The notes under the pieces are model-generated. The model made no database searches. It had not been told where the DNA came from and was given only the letters and a program-made list of their open reading frames with translations. A stretch of 64,000 bases of DNA, taken from JBELHO01 sp042091375 (GTDB lineage Bacteria > Pseudomonadota > Gammaproteobacteria > Enterobacterales > Alteromonadaceae). Shown here piece after piece: positions 24,812 to 34,588 of this stretch; the first letter of the stretch is position 1, and every line of letters starts with the position of its first letter. The stretch is from NCBI GenBank assembly GCA_042091375.1, contig JBELHO010000004.1:62001-126000 (forward strand), in the 5' to 3' direction. The position numbers and the translations under genes were made by a program.

Positions 24812-25396
24812 ATGACAGATAAAATAGCTAACATATTGTACATTCACGGTTTTAATTCTTCGCCTTTATCAATTAAATCGACTCAAACACAACATTACTT
24901 GTGCGCACACTTTCCCGAAGTAAAATTTTACTGCCCACAACTCAAAACATCTCCAGATGCTGTGATGGTACAACTTGAAGAAATTTTGTTATCGCAACCC
25001 AAAGGGAGTTGGGGGCTGATGGGATCTTCGTTAGGGGGTTACTTTTCCACTTATTTGAGTGAAAAATTTGGCTTGTCAGCAGTATTAATTAACCCCGCAG
25101 TAAGACCTTTTGATTTACTGCATGATCATCTCGGTGAACAACAAAACCCGTATACTGATGAGGTCTATCAGGTGACTGAACAACATTTACAGCAGTTAAA
25201 GACTTTGTTTTGTGAAAAAATATCACAAAAACGCTATATGGTGATGGTACAAACCGGTGATGAAGTGTTAGATTACCAACAAGCAGTAGAAAGATATTGC
25301 GATAGTCAATTGATCATTCAACAGGGTGGCGATCACAGCTTTGTTAATTACCAACAAATGTTGCCAACTATCAGCAAATTTTTTAAGCTGACATAA
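24812..25396 (+). CDS. yqiA: YqiA/YcfP family alpha/beta-hydrolase
   Basis: 194 residues, as in E. coli YqiA (193). Features are the oxyanion segment IHGFNSSPLS near the start, the nucleophile elbow GSSLGG (Ser near residue 73) and a late GGDHSF histidine. Activity is esterase toward short acyl esters, physiological substrate unknown. Placed between cpdA and parE as in E. coli. Confidence 0.93.
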   Translation: MTDKIANILYIHGFNSSPLSIKSTQTQHYLCAHFPEVKFYCPQLKTSPDAVMVQLEEILLSQPKGSWGLMGSSLGGYFSTYLSEKFGLSAVLINPAVRPFDLLHDHLGEQQNPYTDEVYQVTEQHLQQLKTLFCEKISQKRYMVMVQTGDEVLDYQQAVERYCDSQLIIQQGGDHSFVNYQQMLPTISKFFKLT

Positions 25397-25433
25397 AGAT
25401 ATCCTTATTTATCATAATAATTAGAAACGAGTT

Positions 25434-27320
25434 ATGAGCGACCAATACAATTCTGAGTCCATCGAAGTTTTAAGCGGGTTAGACCCCGTTCGTCATCGTC
25501 CCGGTATGTATACCGATACCAATCGACCCAATCACCTTGGGCAGGAGGTTATTGATAATTCAGTAGATGAGGCACTCGCTGGGCATGCCCAAAATATCAC
25601 GGTGATTCTCGATAAAGATCAATCATTAGAAATCATCGACGACGGTCGTGGTATGCCTACCGATATTCACCCTGAAGAGGGGGTTTCAGGTGTCGAGCTT
25701 ATTTTTTGTAAGTTACATGCAGGCGGTAAGTTTTCTAACAAAAACTATCAGTTTTCTGGTGGTTTACACGGTGTGGGGATCTCGGTCGTCAATGCCTTAT
25801 CGACACGGGTTGATGTGGCTGTTAGGCGTGATAGCAAAGTGTTCGAAATGGCTTTTGAACACGGAGAAAAAGTTGAAGAATTAACCGAGACAGGTACCGT
25901 AGGACGACGCAATACTGGTACTAGAGTGAAATTTTGGCCCGATCCCAAGTATTTTGATTCCGCTAAATTTTCTGCGCGTCGGTTAGTGCATTTATTAAAG
26001 GCCAAAGCTGTTTTATGCCCAGGGCTAACCATTAAGTTTCACGACAAAAATGAAGATCAAAAATATCAATGGTGTTACCAAGATGGGCTTTGTGATTATT
26101 TAAAAGAATCGGTTAAGGACTATATTAGTCTGCCTGAAGAGCCATTTGTCGGGGTGTTTTCCTCTACTCATGAAGCGGCTGACTGGGCCGTCACTTGGTT
26201 ACCTGAGGGGGGAGAAGCCATTGGTGAAAGCTACGTCAACTTGATCCCTACTATACAAGGGGGAACCCATGTCAACGGAATGCGTCAGGGCTTACTAGAA
26301 TCGATGCGAGAATTTTGTGAGTTCCGCAACTTAATTCCGCGAGGCGTCAAATTAACCCCAGATGATATCTGGGACAAATGTGCCTATATCCTGTCGGTAA
26401 AAATGCAAGACCCGCAATTTGCCGGTCAAACCAAAGAGCGTTTATCTTCGCGCCAATGTGCCGCATTTGTCACTGGTGTAGTGAAAGATGCGTTTAGTTT
26501 ATGGCTCAATGAACACACAGAAAAAGCCGAAGCCTTGGCAGAGTTTTGTATCGCCAATGCCCAGCGGCGTTTGCGTGCTAGTAAAAAAATTATTCGTAAA
26601 AAAATAACCCAAGGTCCAGCGCTTCCGGGCAAATTAACCGATTGTGGCAGTCAAGATATTCTCCGCACTGAGTTGTTTTTAGTGGAAGGTGACTCTGCTG
26701 GTGGCAGTGCTAAACAAGCCAGAGATCGCGAATATCAGGCGATAATGCCGTTGCGCGGTAAAATACTGAACACCTGGGAAGTCGATCCAGGTCAAATTCT
26801 TGCTTCACAAGAAGTGCACGATATTTCAGTGGCTTTAGGTATTGATCCAGACAGTGAAAACTTAGACGATTTGCGTTACGGAAAAATCTGTATTTTAGCT
26901 GATGCTGACTCTGATGGTTTGCACATTGCTACATTGTTGTGTGCGTTATTTACTCAGCATTTTTTACCGCTAGTACAAGCAGGGCATGTTTATGTGGCTA
27001 TGCCGCCTTTGTATCGTATTGATGTCGGTAAAGAAGTGTTTTACGCCCTTGATGAAGAAGAAAAAGACGGCGTATTAGACCGCATTGAAGCGGAGAAAAA
27101 ACGCGGTAAAGTCAATGTTCAGCGCTTCAAAGGCCTAGGTGAAATGAACCCGTTGCAATTGCGGGAAACCACTATGGATCCCAATACACGTCGGTTAGTA
27201 CAACTCACTGTGGACGAGCATTCAGAAACCATGGAATTAATGGACATGCTGTTGTCTAAAAAGCGCTCCGGCGATCGCAAAGAATGGTTGCAAGCTAAAG
27301 GTGATATGGTTGAAATATAG
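25434..27320 (+). CDS. parE: DNA topoisomerase IV subunit B
   Basis: 628 residues, matching ParE (630) and shorter than GyrB. GHKL ATPase motifs: EVIDNSVDEAL, DDGRGMP, GGLHGVGISVVNALS. The TOPRIM domain has EGDSAGGSAKQARDR and LADADSDGLHIATLL; the DSDGLHI form is characteristic of ParE rather than GyrB. It decatenates chromosomes with ParC. parC does not follow here; an accessory island starts about 440 bp downstream. Confidence 0.97.
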   Translation: MSDQYNSESIEVLSGLDPVRHRPGMYTDTNRPNHLGQEVIDNSVDEALAGHAQNITVILDKDQSLEIIDDGRGMPTDIHPEEGVSGVELIFCKLHAGGKFSNKNYQFSGGLHGVGISVVNALSTRVDVAVRRDSKVFEMAFEHGEKVEELTETGTVGRRNTGTRVKFWPDPKYFDSAKFSARRLVHLLKAKAVLCPGLTIKFHDKNEDQKYQWCYQDGLCDYLKESVKDYISLPEEPFVGVFSSTHEAADWAVTWLPEGGEAIGESYVNLIPTIQGGTHVNGMRQGLLESMREFCEFRNLIPRGVKLTPDDIWDKCAYILSVKMQDPQFAGQTKERLSSRQCAAFVTGVVKDAFSLWLNEHTEKAEALAEFCIANAQRRLRASKKIIRKKITQGPALPGKLTDCGSQDILRTELFLVEGDSAGGSAKQARDREYQAIMPLRGKILNTWEVDPGQILASQEVHDISVALGIDPDSENLDDLRYGKICILADADSDGLHIATLLCALFTQHFLPLVQAGHVYVAMPPLYRIDVGKEVFYALDEEEKDGVLDRIEAEKKRGKVNVQRFKGLGEMNPLQLRETTMDPNTRRLVQLTVDEHSETMELMDMLLSKKRSGDRKEWLQAKGDMVEI

Positions 27321-27763
27321 TCACTTAGTTCTGATTAAATTTATACAAGCTACTGTCATAGCTAATTTTTTGAGTTAAATTTTTCGGGTAATAGATTAAC
27401 CGATTGAAAATCATCGATTCATGTAAAAAGTCAATTTAACCCTGCACAGGAATTCCCAGGCTGGCTTCATGGCATTATTTGTTTTAATACCTTAGTGCAA
27501 TGATATAAGGTGATTGAATGATCTGCTTAATAGTTGTATTGCTGATATGAGCAGAGCCTAACTTCCTGTGTACGATAGAGTCCTGGCAAAAAGCGTGTTT
27601 GTTTCACCTGTTTTAAATTGAAAATTTAAGTATTTTTTTACTTAACATAAAACTCTGTTAACTCGATAGTTTATTTCGAATATTAGCCTAAACGCAACGA
27701 GTCATATTTACGCAATATTCAAGTAATACTATTAGCTGATTATTCAAAACAATACTTATCGCA
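27321..27763. other. intergenic region without recognised gene
   Basis: The 443 bp between parE and the glycerophosphodiesterase gene are AT-rich. Only ORFs of about ten codons were found. No tRNA, intrinsic terminator or BetI-type palindrome was seen. It marks the junction between the conserved nudF-parE block and the accessory island. Confidence 0.6.
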
Positions 27764-28789
27764 ATGCACCAAACAAACTTTTACTCACTGCTCTTGTTAA
27801 CTTTACTCACTGCCATTTCTGGCTGTGTAGTTGCACCCGATAAAACTTCACTTACCATGAGCAAACAAAAAACCCCTATCGTCATTGCTCATCGAGGCGC
27901 GAGTGGCTATCTCCCTGAACACACACTTTCAGCAGCGTTGCTAGCCTATCAACAGGGAGCAGACTACATTGAACAAGATTTAGTTCTCAGTAGAGATGGG
28001 GTGTTAATCGTTTTACACGATATTTATATTGATCGGGTAACGAATGTTGCCGATGTATTTCCTAGTAGACAGCGTTCCGATGGTCGTTTTTACGCCATAG
28101 ACTTTGATCTTGCTGAGCTTAAAATGCTCACTGTTTTTGAACGTCGTAATGCTGCATCTGAGCCATTATTTCCAAAGCGCTATAATGGTAATGCTGCTTT
28201 TACCATTGCTACTTTTGAAGAACAAATTCAACTTATTAATGCACTCAATGATATCTATGGCCGTCAAGTAGGGCTTTATCCCGAAATTAAAGCGCCCAAA
28301 TGGCACCGTTTACAAGGCCAAGATATTTCCAATTCAACTGTAAAAATACTTGAAAAATATCAATTAAACCGAGCATCAGCGAAAGTTTTTTTGCAGTGTT
28401 TTGATTTTGATGAAATTAAACGATTAAAAACGACACTAAACGCGAAAGTGAGTCTTATTCAATTGCTCGCTGAAAATAGCTGGGGTGAATCCGATAATGA
28501 TTACAATTATTTAAAAAGTGCACAAGGTCTTAAAGAAATTGCCTTGTATGCAGATGGTATCGGTCCATGGTTACCACAACTTATTGACGAAAAAACTAAC
28601 AGTGTAACTGGCTTACACTTGCTTGCTGCTGAAAATCGATTAGTGATCCATCCTTATACCTTTAGGGCAGATAGCTTGCCAGAAGGGATAACGGCAGAGC
28701 AACTACTTACCATACTGTTTAAGCAACTCAAAGTTGATGGGGTTTTTTCTGATCACACCGATGTGGTAAAAAAATTCCTCGCGTTGTAG
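27764..28789 (+). CDS. glpQ: glycerophosphodiester phosphodiesterase lipoprotein (GlpQ-like)
   Basis: 341 residues. Signal with lipobox ISGC (Cys21), so a membrane-anchored periplasmic or surface enzyme; E. coli GlpQ is soluble periplasmic. GDPD motifs: IAHRGASGYLPEHT (catalytic His, Arg, Glu), YIEQDLVLSRDGVLIVLHD (metal and catalytic His), and YPEIKAP. It hydrolyses glycerophosphodiesters such as glycerophosphocholine to sn-glycerol 3-phosphate and the alcohol. With the PhoD-like enzyme, TonB receptor, BetI-like regulator and BCCT-like transporter downstream, glycerophosphocholine use is the favoured reading. Confidence 0.92.
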   Translation: MHQTNFYSLLLLTLLTAISGCVVAPDKTSLTMSKQKTPIVIAHRGASGYLPEHTLSAALLAYQQGADYIEQDLVLSRDGVLIVLHDIYIDRVTNVADVFPSRQRSDGRFYAIDFDLAELKMLTVFERRNAASEPLFPKRYNGNAAFTIATFEEQIQLINALNDIYGRQVGLYPEIKAPKWHRLQGQDISNSTVKILEKYQLNRASAKVFLQCFDFDEIKRLKTTLNAKVSLIQLLAENSWGESDNDYNYLKSAQGLKEIALYADGIGPWLPQLIDEKTNSVTGLHLLAAENRLVIHPYTFRADSLPEGITAEQLLTILFKQLKVDGVFSDHTDVVKKFLAL

Positions 28790-28836
28790 TGCAATAAACC
28801 GAACCAGACATAATAATAGTGAACAGAAAAGTAAAC

Positions 28837-28874
28837 AAAGGGGAATAGTTAGCTCAGTGTTAATGCTCCCCTTT
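28837..28874. terminator. terminator between convergent glpQ-like and phoD-like genes
   Basis: An 8-bp stem AAAGGGGA / TCCCCTTT with a 22-nt loop is followed by more T residues on the plus strand. It suits termination of the glycerophosphodiesterase gene and, less well, of the opposing gene. Confidence 0.65.
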
Positions 28875-28890
28875 TTAAGTGGTTATCGCT

Positions 28891-29928
28891 TTAAAATGAT
28901 AGTTCAGACAATTGCAACTGATGTTGGCTAAAGACTTGACCATCAACCTGTTTTAATCCAAATGTGATGACAGGATCTGCTTGCTGCCAATCAATTTCGA
29001 TAAAACCGTAATTAACCTCATGAGTGTAGTTTCCTACACGGTGTTTATTGGGACTGACATCTTTCCATTTTTCACTTAAACCAGAGCTAGTGACTTCCCA
29101 CAACGGGTAACTGTTTTGTTCTTCTAATTTCGATACTTCGCCCCAGTGGGTATCTCCACTAATCATCATGACCCCCGAAATATTCTCTTTTTCGATAAAA
29201 GTAAGTAACCTTTGTCGATCTTCAGGAAAGTTAGCCCACGATTCCCATCCAGTAAATTCAGGCAATAACTGTAAGCTAGACGCAATAATTTTGAGTGCTG
29301 CAGGTTTCTTGAGTTCCTGTTCAAGCCATTGCCATTGTTCCTCCCCAAGCATTGAAGCACCTTTATCAGGAGAGATTAAGTACGGTCCCATGTTATTGGG
29401 TATACGTTTAATGGCATAAGCTAACTTATTGACACTGTGTAACTTATCTCTATTCCAACGCAGATCAGGCATGATAATATGGACCTTTTTATTACCTTCA
29501 CCGTACATGTAGGAAGTATAAATACCTGCTCTGTGATAACGAGGCGAGCTTTTAGGCTCTTGCCAAAAGTCCAACATGATCTGACGAGAGGCTTCTTTTT
29601 TAGGATACTCTTTACCAGCATCATTTTCGCCATAGTCATGGTCATCCCATATAGCGATTAAAGGAGACGTCGCTTTGAGTTTAGTAAACCCTGGATGTTG
29701 TCCCAATGTTTCATACTTGTCTTTTAGCTCGTTCATATTTTCGGTATCACCGTAAATATTGTCGCCAAGAAAAATGAATAAATCGGGATCATCAGCGACA
29801 ATTGCATCGAAAATAGGCATGGGCTTATATTGTTTGCCACATGAGCCAAAGTATATTTTTTCTAATAACTGAGCATTAGTGTTTGCTGCAAGCAAAGCAC
29901 AAATGATGAAGCTTATTAATTTATTCAC
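28891..29928 (-). CDS. PhoD-type alkaline phosphatase/phosphodiesterase
   Basis: 345 residues with a signal peptide (1-19, AANTNA). PhoD-family metal ligands occur in order: FGSCGKQ near the mature start, FLGDNIYGD, WDDHDYGENDAG and SGDTHWGE. PhoD enzymes (including Streptomyces PLD-type members) hydrolyse phosphomono- and diesters, some acting on phosphatidylcholine. The length is short of Bacillus PhoD (about 580), in line with the compact marine forms. It converges with the glycerophosphodiesterase gene and lies downstream of the TonB receptor gene, so release of phosphate or choline from phosphoesters is likely. Confidence 0.87.
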   Translation of the reverse strand: MNKLISFIICALLAANTNAQLLEKIYFGSCGKQYKPMPIFDAIVADDPDLFIFLGDNIYGDTENMNELKDKYETLGQHPGFTKLKATSPLIAIWDDHDYGENDAGKEYPKKEASRQIMLDFWQEPKSSPRYHRAGIYTSYMYGEGNKKVHIIMPDLRWNRDKLHSVNKLAYAIKRIPNNMGPYLISPDKGASMLGEEQWQWLEQELKKPAALKIIASSLQLLPEFTGWESWANFPEDRQRLLTFIEKENISGVMMISGDTHWGEVSKLEEQNSYPLWEVTSSGLSEKWKDVSPNKHRVGNYTHEVNYGFIEIDWQQADPVITFGLKQVDGQVFSQHQLQLSELSF

Positions 29929-30050
29929 TGTATTTCCTCTTTGCTGGCGTCAATGGTGACAAGGAACAAGCTGCGATCTTGTCTCTTAGCAGTTGTTGCT
30001 AATAAACATAATAGATTGGAAAGGTACTTATTCATCATCTTCTTTAAACC

Positions 30051-30075
30051 AAAAAAGCAGGCACTAGTGCCTGCT
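30051..30075 (-). terminator. terminator of the TonB-dependent receptor gene
   Basis: A 20-bp perfect palindrome AGCAGGCACTAGTGCCTGCT (30056-30075) is followed on the minus strand by six T residues. It lies 21 bp beyond the receptor's stop codon. Confidence 0.88.
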
Positions 30076-30096
30076 AAATAGATAATTAAAGCTATA

Positions 30097-32382
30097 TTAG
30101 AAATTAGCTGTAAAAGTTAACGTACTGGTTCTTGGAGCACCAATAAAATAGGTAGTCCCTGAACCTGTTCCTGTAGACAAGTAGTCTTCATCAAACAAAT
30201 TATTGACAACAAATGCGATATCTAGAGATTGAATTCCTGAGCCACTAAACTCAAGGCTGTAGCCCATTTGGATATCAGTGACGATGTAGTCTTCTGCTTC
30301 ACCACGCTCACCAGTATATTTTGTTGATGCACCAAAGCGTAAATCACCTGAATAGTAGTTTGTTGATACTACCCACATATCCTCTACAGAATCGATAACG
30401 GTTTGTCCTTTTTCAAAACCAGGGGCATTACCGATATATTCAGAGTTATTTTTAGTAAAAGATGTGTATATTTCCCAAGCATCGGTTAAACGGTAAGTGG
30501 CACTCAGTTCCAAACCCTGTGATTCAATACCGCCCACGTTGATATAGGAACCATTAGTACCTATGGTGTAATCTATACCACCTGTATTACTACTCGGTGC
30601 AATAAAGGTGATACGATCATTAAACTCAATTGAATAAACCGTTGCAGAAAGGGTTAACTTTTCACCAAAATAACGTACACCTAAATCAAGGTTTTCAGCG
30701 GTTTCAGGTTTGATCTCGGTTAATGTTGATGAATCTCGCTCTAAAACACCATCTTTTATTGCTGCAAAGTTTTCACTGTAACCAGCAAATAATTCAGTGT
30801 CAGGGCTGAGTTGATAAAGACCACCGATGCTAAACAACACATCGGAATCACTATTTAAAGTGGTGTCATTAGCATCGACAAAGCGATCGTCTTTTTCTAA
30901 TTCTACTAAGAATTGCTGTGCACCCAAACTCAGTGTGAAATCATTTAAGGTAATGGTGTCTTGCAAATACCATTTTAATGTTTCTGTATCAAAGCTATTG
31001 TTGTACTGGATCCAATATGGGTTACTATCAAAATTGTGGTAAATACGTGCATCAACGACTTTATGCCAATCTCGATGTTCATCTCGCACAGCCATTTCAT
31101 ACCAAATACCAGCGGTTAAATCGTGATTATCGATTGTTTTTTGTATCTTACCTGTTATACCCGTTCTTTGTTTTTGGTAATGGGTATGGCGATAAGACAT
31201 AACTGGAATTGCAGAGTCTGGATAACATGAAGGGTGTAAACCTGGTCCTGAGTTCCAAGGCCAGCTGTAACTTGCTGTGCAGTCCGCATCTGGTGATAAC
31301 GGAGAACCATTTTCATCTGTGAAACCATAGCTTCCCGCTATAGAACCTCCTTGAGCCGTTTGATTGCCATTAGCGTCAACTGCCATGACCAAATATGGCG
31401 GGATCCAATCGCCACGACCTTTATTTTTATGGAAGTAAGGGGTGAATTCAATCGTAGTAACATCAGATAATGCGTAATTAAATTTTAAATAACCTAGGGT
31501 GTTTTCGCGTAATGTTGACCACCCCTCTGCAAACATTTGATCAAAGTGGGGGATACCCGTCCAGTTCCAGGTTAATTGATCCCAGTCAGGTGTTTGATTG
31601 AACTGTTCTATGCTGACACTATTGTAATTATCTTCAGCAACATCATCATAAGATAAACGCCCTGTAATTGATAAATTGCCAATATCAGAAATAAACTTAA
31701 GCTCAGCGTGTTGGTTAGTAAACCCACCATTAGAGCCTTCACCTGACCAGCGACTAGCAGAAGAGTCAGCATAGCTGATATAGGCGTATGTGTTATCAAA
31801 AATTTCCCCAGTTTCATGGCGCGCAAAATACCGTTTGGCATCATGATCACCGTTGACTAAGGCTATCGTTGTGCTAGCTTGTTGATCTGGGTTTTTACTG
31901 ACAAAGTTAAATGTGCCGCCTAACGCCTCTAATGAAGCTGAAGAAAAGTCAGCTGTACCTTGTGATACTTCAACAGTTAATAAATTTTCATTAGCCAGGT
32001 AACGGTTTGCTTTAGCGCCACCACCATAATTTGAACCACCGTTGGGAATGCCGTCAACGGTCATGCCAAGTTGTTGCTGGTTTCCATCAATAGAAAAACC
32101 ACGCATGGTAATTGATGTAGACCAATCGTCTCCACCAAAAGCATCGCCTTCATTAATACTGATACCAGGTAAGTTGTCTATCACAGCGAGAACTGAACTG
32201 ATTGATGATTGTTGCTCAATCATATTGACGTTAACCGTATTGTTGGCATAGGTTGTTTTCTTTGCAACTACCGAAATTTCTTCCATTGTTGTTTCTGTAT
32301 CGTCAGCATTTGCCATTGCCATAGGCGATGTGGCTAAAGCGATAGCAGTCGCTATCACTGATTTTTGGTTTAAGAGTGACAT
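30097..32382 (-). CDS. TonB-dependent outer membrane receptor
   Basis: 761 residues: signal peptide (1-25), a TonB-box-like EEISVVAK, a plug domain (about 45-165, INEGDAFGGDDWSTSITMRGF) and a 22-strand barrel. It ends in the outer-membrane signature SLDIAFVVNNLFDEDY...TSTLTFTANF with terminal Phe. Substrate cannot be read from sequence. It is divergent from a BetI-like repressor with a perfect BetI-type operator between them, and downstream lies the PhoD-like gene. Choline phosphodiesters or a related phospholipid headgroup are therefore more likely than a siderophore. Confidence 0.92.
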   Translation of the reverse strand: MSLLNQKSVIATAIALATSPMAMANADDTETTMEEISVVAKKTTYANNTVNVNMIEQQSSISSVLAVIDNLPGISINEGDAFGGDDWSTSITMRGFSIDGNQQQLGMTVDGIPNGGSNYGGGAKANRYLANENLLTVEVSQGTADFSSASLEALGGTFNFVSKNPDQQASTTIALVNGDHDAKRYFARHETGEIFDNTYAYISYADSSASRWSGEGSNGGFTNQHAELKFISDIGNLSITGRLSYDDVAEDNYNSVSIEQFNQTPDWDQLTWNWTGIPHFDQMFAEGWSTLRENTLGYLKFNYALSDVTTIEFTPYFHKNKGRGDWIPPYLVMAVDANGNQTAQGGSIAGSYGFTDENGSPLSPDADCTASYSWPWNSGPGLHPSCYPDSAIPVMSYRHTHYQKQRTGITGKIQKTIDNHDLTAGIWYEMAVRDEHRDWHKVVDARIYHNFDSNPYWIQYNNSFDTETLKWYLQDTITLNDFTLSLGAQQFLVELEKDDRFVDANDTTLNSDSDVLFSIGGLYQLSPDTELFAGYSENFAAIKDGVLERDSSTLTEIKPETAENLDLGVRYFGEKLTLSATVYSIEFNDRITFIAPSSNTGGIDYTIGTNGSYINVGGIESQGLELSATYRLTDAWEIYTSFTKNNSEYIGNAPGFEKGQTVIDSVEDMWVVSTNYYSGDLRFGASTKYTGERGEAEDYIVTDIQMGYSLEFSGSGIQSLDIAFVVNNLFDEDYLSTGTGSGTTYFIGAPRTSTLTFTANF

Positions 32383-32473
32383 GAGTTTTCCCGTATTGAC
32401 TTATGATTTAATGTATAACTGTCTTGATTGAAAATAATGTTAATTAGATTGTGTTACAGAATTATTATTTTTT

Positions 32474-32487
32474 ATTGAACGTTCAAT
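32474..32487. promoter_or_regulatory. BetI-like operator
   Basis: The 14-bp perfect palindrome ATTGAACGTTCAAT sits in the divergent region between the TonB receptor and the BetI-like gene. It agrees with the known BetI recognition sequence pattern as I recall it. TTGAAC within it could serve as a weak -35 for either direction, so binding would block both promoters. I saw no second copy upstream of the glpQ-like or phoD-like genes. Confidence 0.78.
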
Positions 32488-32610
32488 TAATAAAAGATTA
32501 ACTTGTTTTTTGAGACTAACTGCGTAGAGTTTGCAGCAGTGATTTAACGTCAAGCACAATGAATACTTGATTACAAAAAAATGAATACCTGATGAGGTTT
32601 ATAAGACACA

Positions 32611-33204
32611 ATGCCTAAAGTTGGAATGGAAAAAATTAGAAAGCAGCAGCTTATCGAAGCGACGTTATCGTCTATTGAGAAAAATGGCCTTCAAGGAACC
32701 ACTATCTCGAGTATTAGTCAGTTAGCGGGAGTTTCTGCTGGCATAATAAGCCATTACTTCGGTGGAAAAAGTGGATTGTTAAAAGGCACAACCGTCTATC
32801 TATTGGCGCAACTTAAAATAGACTTTCTCGCACAATTTGATCAAAAATCGCCAGGAGCTAAAGAGCGTATTAACTACATTATTAATGCTAATTTTAGTCC
32901 TACTCAAAGTGCAAATCGCGCTTCAGTCGCTTGGTTATCATTTTGGGTACAGTCAATGCATAGTCAAGAGTTGAGCCATTTACAACGAATTAACCATATG
33001 CGCTTAGCCTCTAATTTAAAATACTCATTTAAAACGTTAGTCAAACCTGAATATGTCATTCACTGTACTGAAACGATGGCAGCGCAAATTGATGGTCAAT
33101 GGCTTCGATGTGCATTGTCACAATCAGGTGAAGCCCACTTTCAAGTCGCTGCCAGTCAGTGTAGAACCCTATTAGATGATTTACTTGAAAAGTATGGGTG
33201 GTAA
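32611..33204 (+). CDS. betI: BetI-like TetR family transcriptional repressor
   Basis: 197 residues, as in E. coli BetI (195). The N-terminus MPKVGMEKIRKQQLIEATLSSI and the helix-turn-helix SQLAGVSAGIISHYFGGKSGLL align closely with BetI ([40 protein letters not shown]). The C-terminal half keeps AWLSFW and IDGQWLRCALS. BetI represses choline-uptake and glycine-betaine genes and is relieved by choline. Here betA/betB are absent and it regulates a TonB receptor and a transporter, so it is a relocated or specialised BetI paralogue. Confidence 0.88.
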   Translation: MPKVGMEKIRKQQLIEATLSSIEKNGLQGTTISSISQLAGVSAGIISHYFGGKSGLLKGTTVYLLAQLKIDFLAQFDQKSPGAKERINYIINANFSPTQSANRASVAWLSFWVQSMHSQELSHLQRINHMRLASNLKYSFKTLVKPEYVIHCTETMAAQIDGQWLRCALSQSGEAHFQVAASQCRTLLDDLLEKYGW

Positions 33205-33210
33205 ATACCA

Positions 33211-34383
33211 ATGACGTGGGTCATATCGGCAGGAATTATACTTATTGTCTGCTGCTGCGTTTGCTTATTTGTGTATTGTGCGGATAAAAAATTTACTGGT
33301 GACAAACCCGTATCAAAACTAGCCTTCTTTGCGATAATTTTTACCTCAGGACTCGATGGTGGGTTTATCTTACTGCCATTAATTGAGTTTCGTCAGTATC
33401 AACTGTCTAGTGACTATGAATTTGCAAACCCACTCGCGGTTGAAGTTGGTTTTTGGGGGATCTCTGTTTGGTTGATTTACTTTGCTTCCACTTTATATTT
33501 TTGTGCGTTAGAGCCAAAGGTGAAATTTTTCAAACGACCTTGGATTAAGTTCATTCACAGTATAATAGTGCTTCTCACTTGTGCATTTACCCTCTCGTTA
33601 TTTAGTCAAAGTGTGAGCTATTTTCTCTCGCCCTTAGTATCAACTAACATTGATTCATGGGTAGCCATCTTATCGGTTTTCATCGTAGTATTTGCCATTA
33701 CAGCTGGAATAAAAGTTAAATTTATGACGTTATTAAGTCAGTCGAGTTTGCTATTGTTTATTTCTTTAGTCTTTATCGTTGCCATTTTAGGTGATTATAG
33801 TTGGATAAATGCTAGAGAGTCTATGGTCCTGACAAGCGAGTATTTTCATAATTTACCAACATTTATTCTGCCTTTTAATGATTATCATGAATTTTATATA
33901 GCATGGTGGCTAACATGGACCATTATGCTTGGTCAATTTGTCTCTCGATTTGTTAATAACATGTCGCCTTTGATGTTATTGAACATCATGGTTATTTTGC
34001 CTTTATTACCAACTTTTATTTGGTTTTCATTACTTTTTCATTGGTATCAAACTGATATGCCGTTGAACATTAGCTTTAACGTGTTAATGATAATTGTGGC
34101 TATGTTATTTGTGATCAACTCCCTAGATTTTATGACAGCGCATTACAGCCAAACACTCAGGCTCAATGTTCAAAGGTTCTCAGTAAATTTAATGGGAAAA
34201 TTTCTATTTGTAGGCATCAATAGTCTTGTTTTGTTAGTTATGACCTATTTATTCCACACTAAATTACTTATGGTGAATTACATTGCTGTTTTAGTCATTG
34301 TTTTAATCGTTCTGTTGTTATTAGCTCTTTTGAAAAATTCTGCAAGAGTAAAGCAGTACCTAGAAAAGCAGTTTGATTACTAA
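33211..34383 (+). CDS. short BCCT-family-like transporter
   Basis: 390 residues with about ten to eleven membrane helices, starting 6 bp after the BetI-like gene. The segment FYIAWWLTWTIMLGQFVSRFVNN and the following PLLPTFIWFSLLF match the BCCT signature region ([21 protein letters not shown]...PT..SFLWFSVFG in BetT/BetP). The family is usually 500 or more residues with 12 helices. Helices at the N-terminus are reduced, and the substrate-site Trp motif is only partly retained. Choline or a related quaternary amine is the expected substrate, but a degenerate or sensory role is possible. Confidence 0.72.
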   Translation: MTWVISAGIILIVCCCVCLFVYCADKKFTGDKPVSKLAFFAIIFTSGLDGGFILLPLIEFRQYQLSSDYEFANPLAVEVGFWGISVWLIYFASTLYFCALEPKVKFFKRPWIKFIHSIIVLLTCAFTLSLFSQSVSYFLSPLVSTNIDSWVAILSVFIVVFAITAGIKVKFMTLLSQSSLLLFISLVFIVAILGDYSWINARESMVLTSEYFHNLPTFILPFNDYHEFYIAWWLTWTIMLGQFVSRFVNNMSPLMLLNIMVILPLLPTFIWFSLLFHWYQTDMPLNISFNVLMIIVAMLFVINSLDFMTAHYSQTLRLNVQRFSVNLMGKFLFVGINSLVLLVMTYLFHTKLLMVNYIAVLVIVLIVLLLLALLKNSARVKQYLEKQFDY

Positions 34384-34588
34384 AAAAATTGATGTCGGCT
34401 TCTCCTATTGGGATAAGCTTTGATGGTTTTCAAGCCTATTTCTACAGACCCTAATTTAGCTCTTTATATCGTCACTTCATGGATATTTTATTGTTAAACA
34501 TCAGAATGACAGTTTTACCTGCCACTTTCTTTAGAGTCATAAAAAATCCCTTGATATTGAGAAGATACAATCTTAAAAAAAAGCTGAG

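Noticed and set aside
27321..27763. Second BetI-like operator upstream of the glpQ-like gene
   Set aside because: Only ATTGAA half-sites are present; no palindrome close to ATTGAACGTTCAAT was found.
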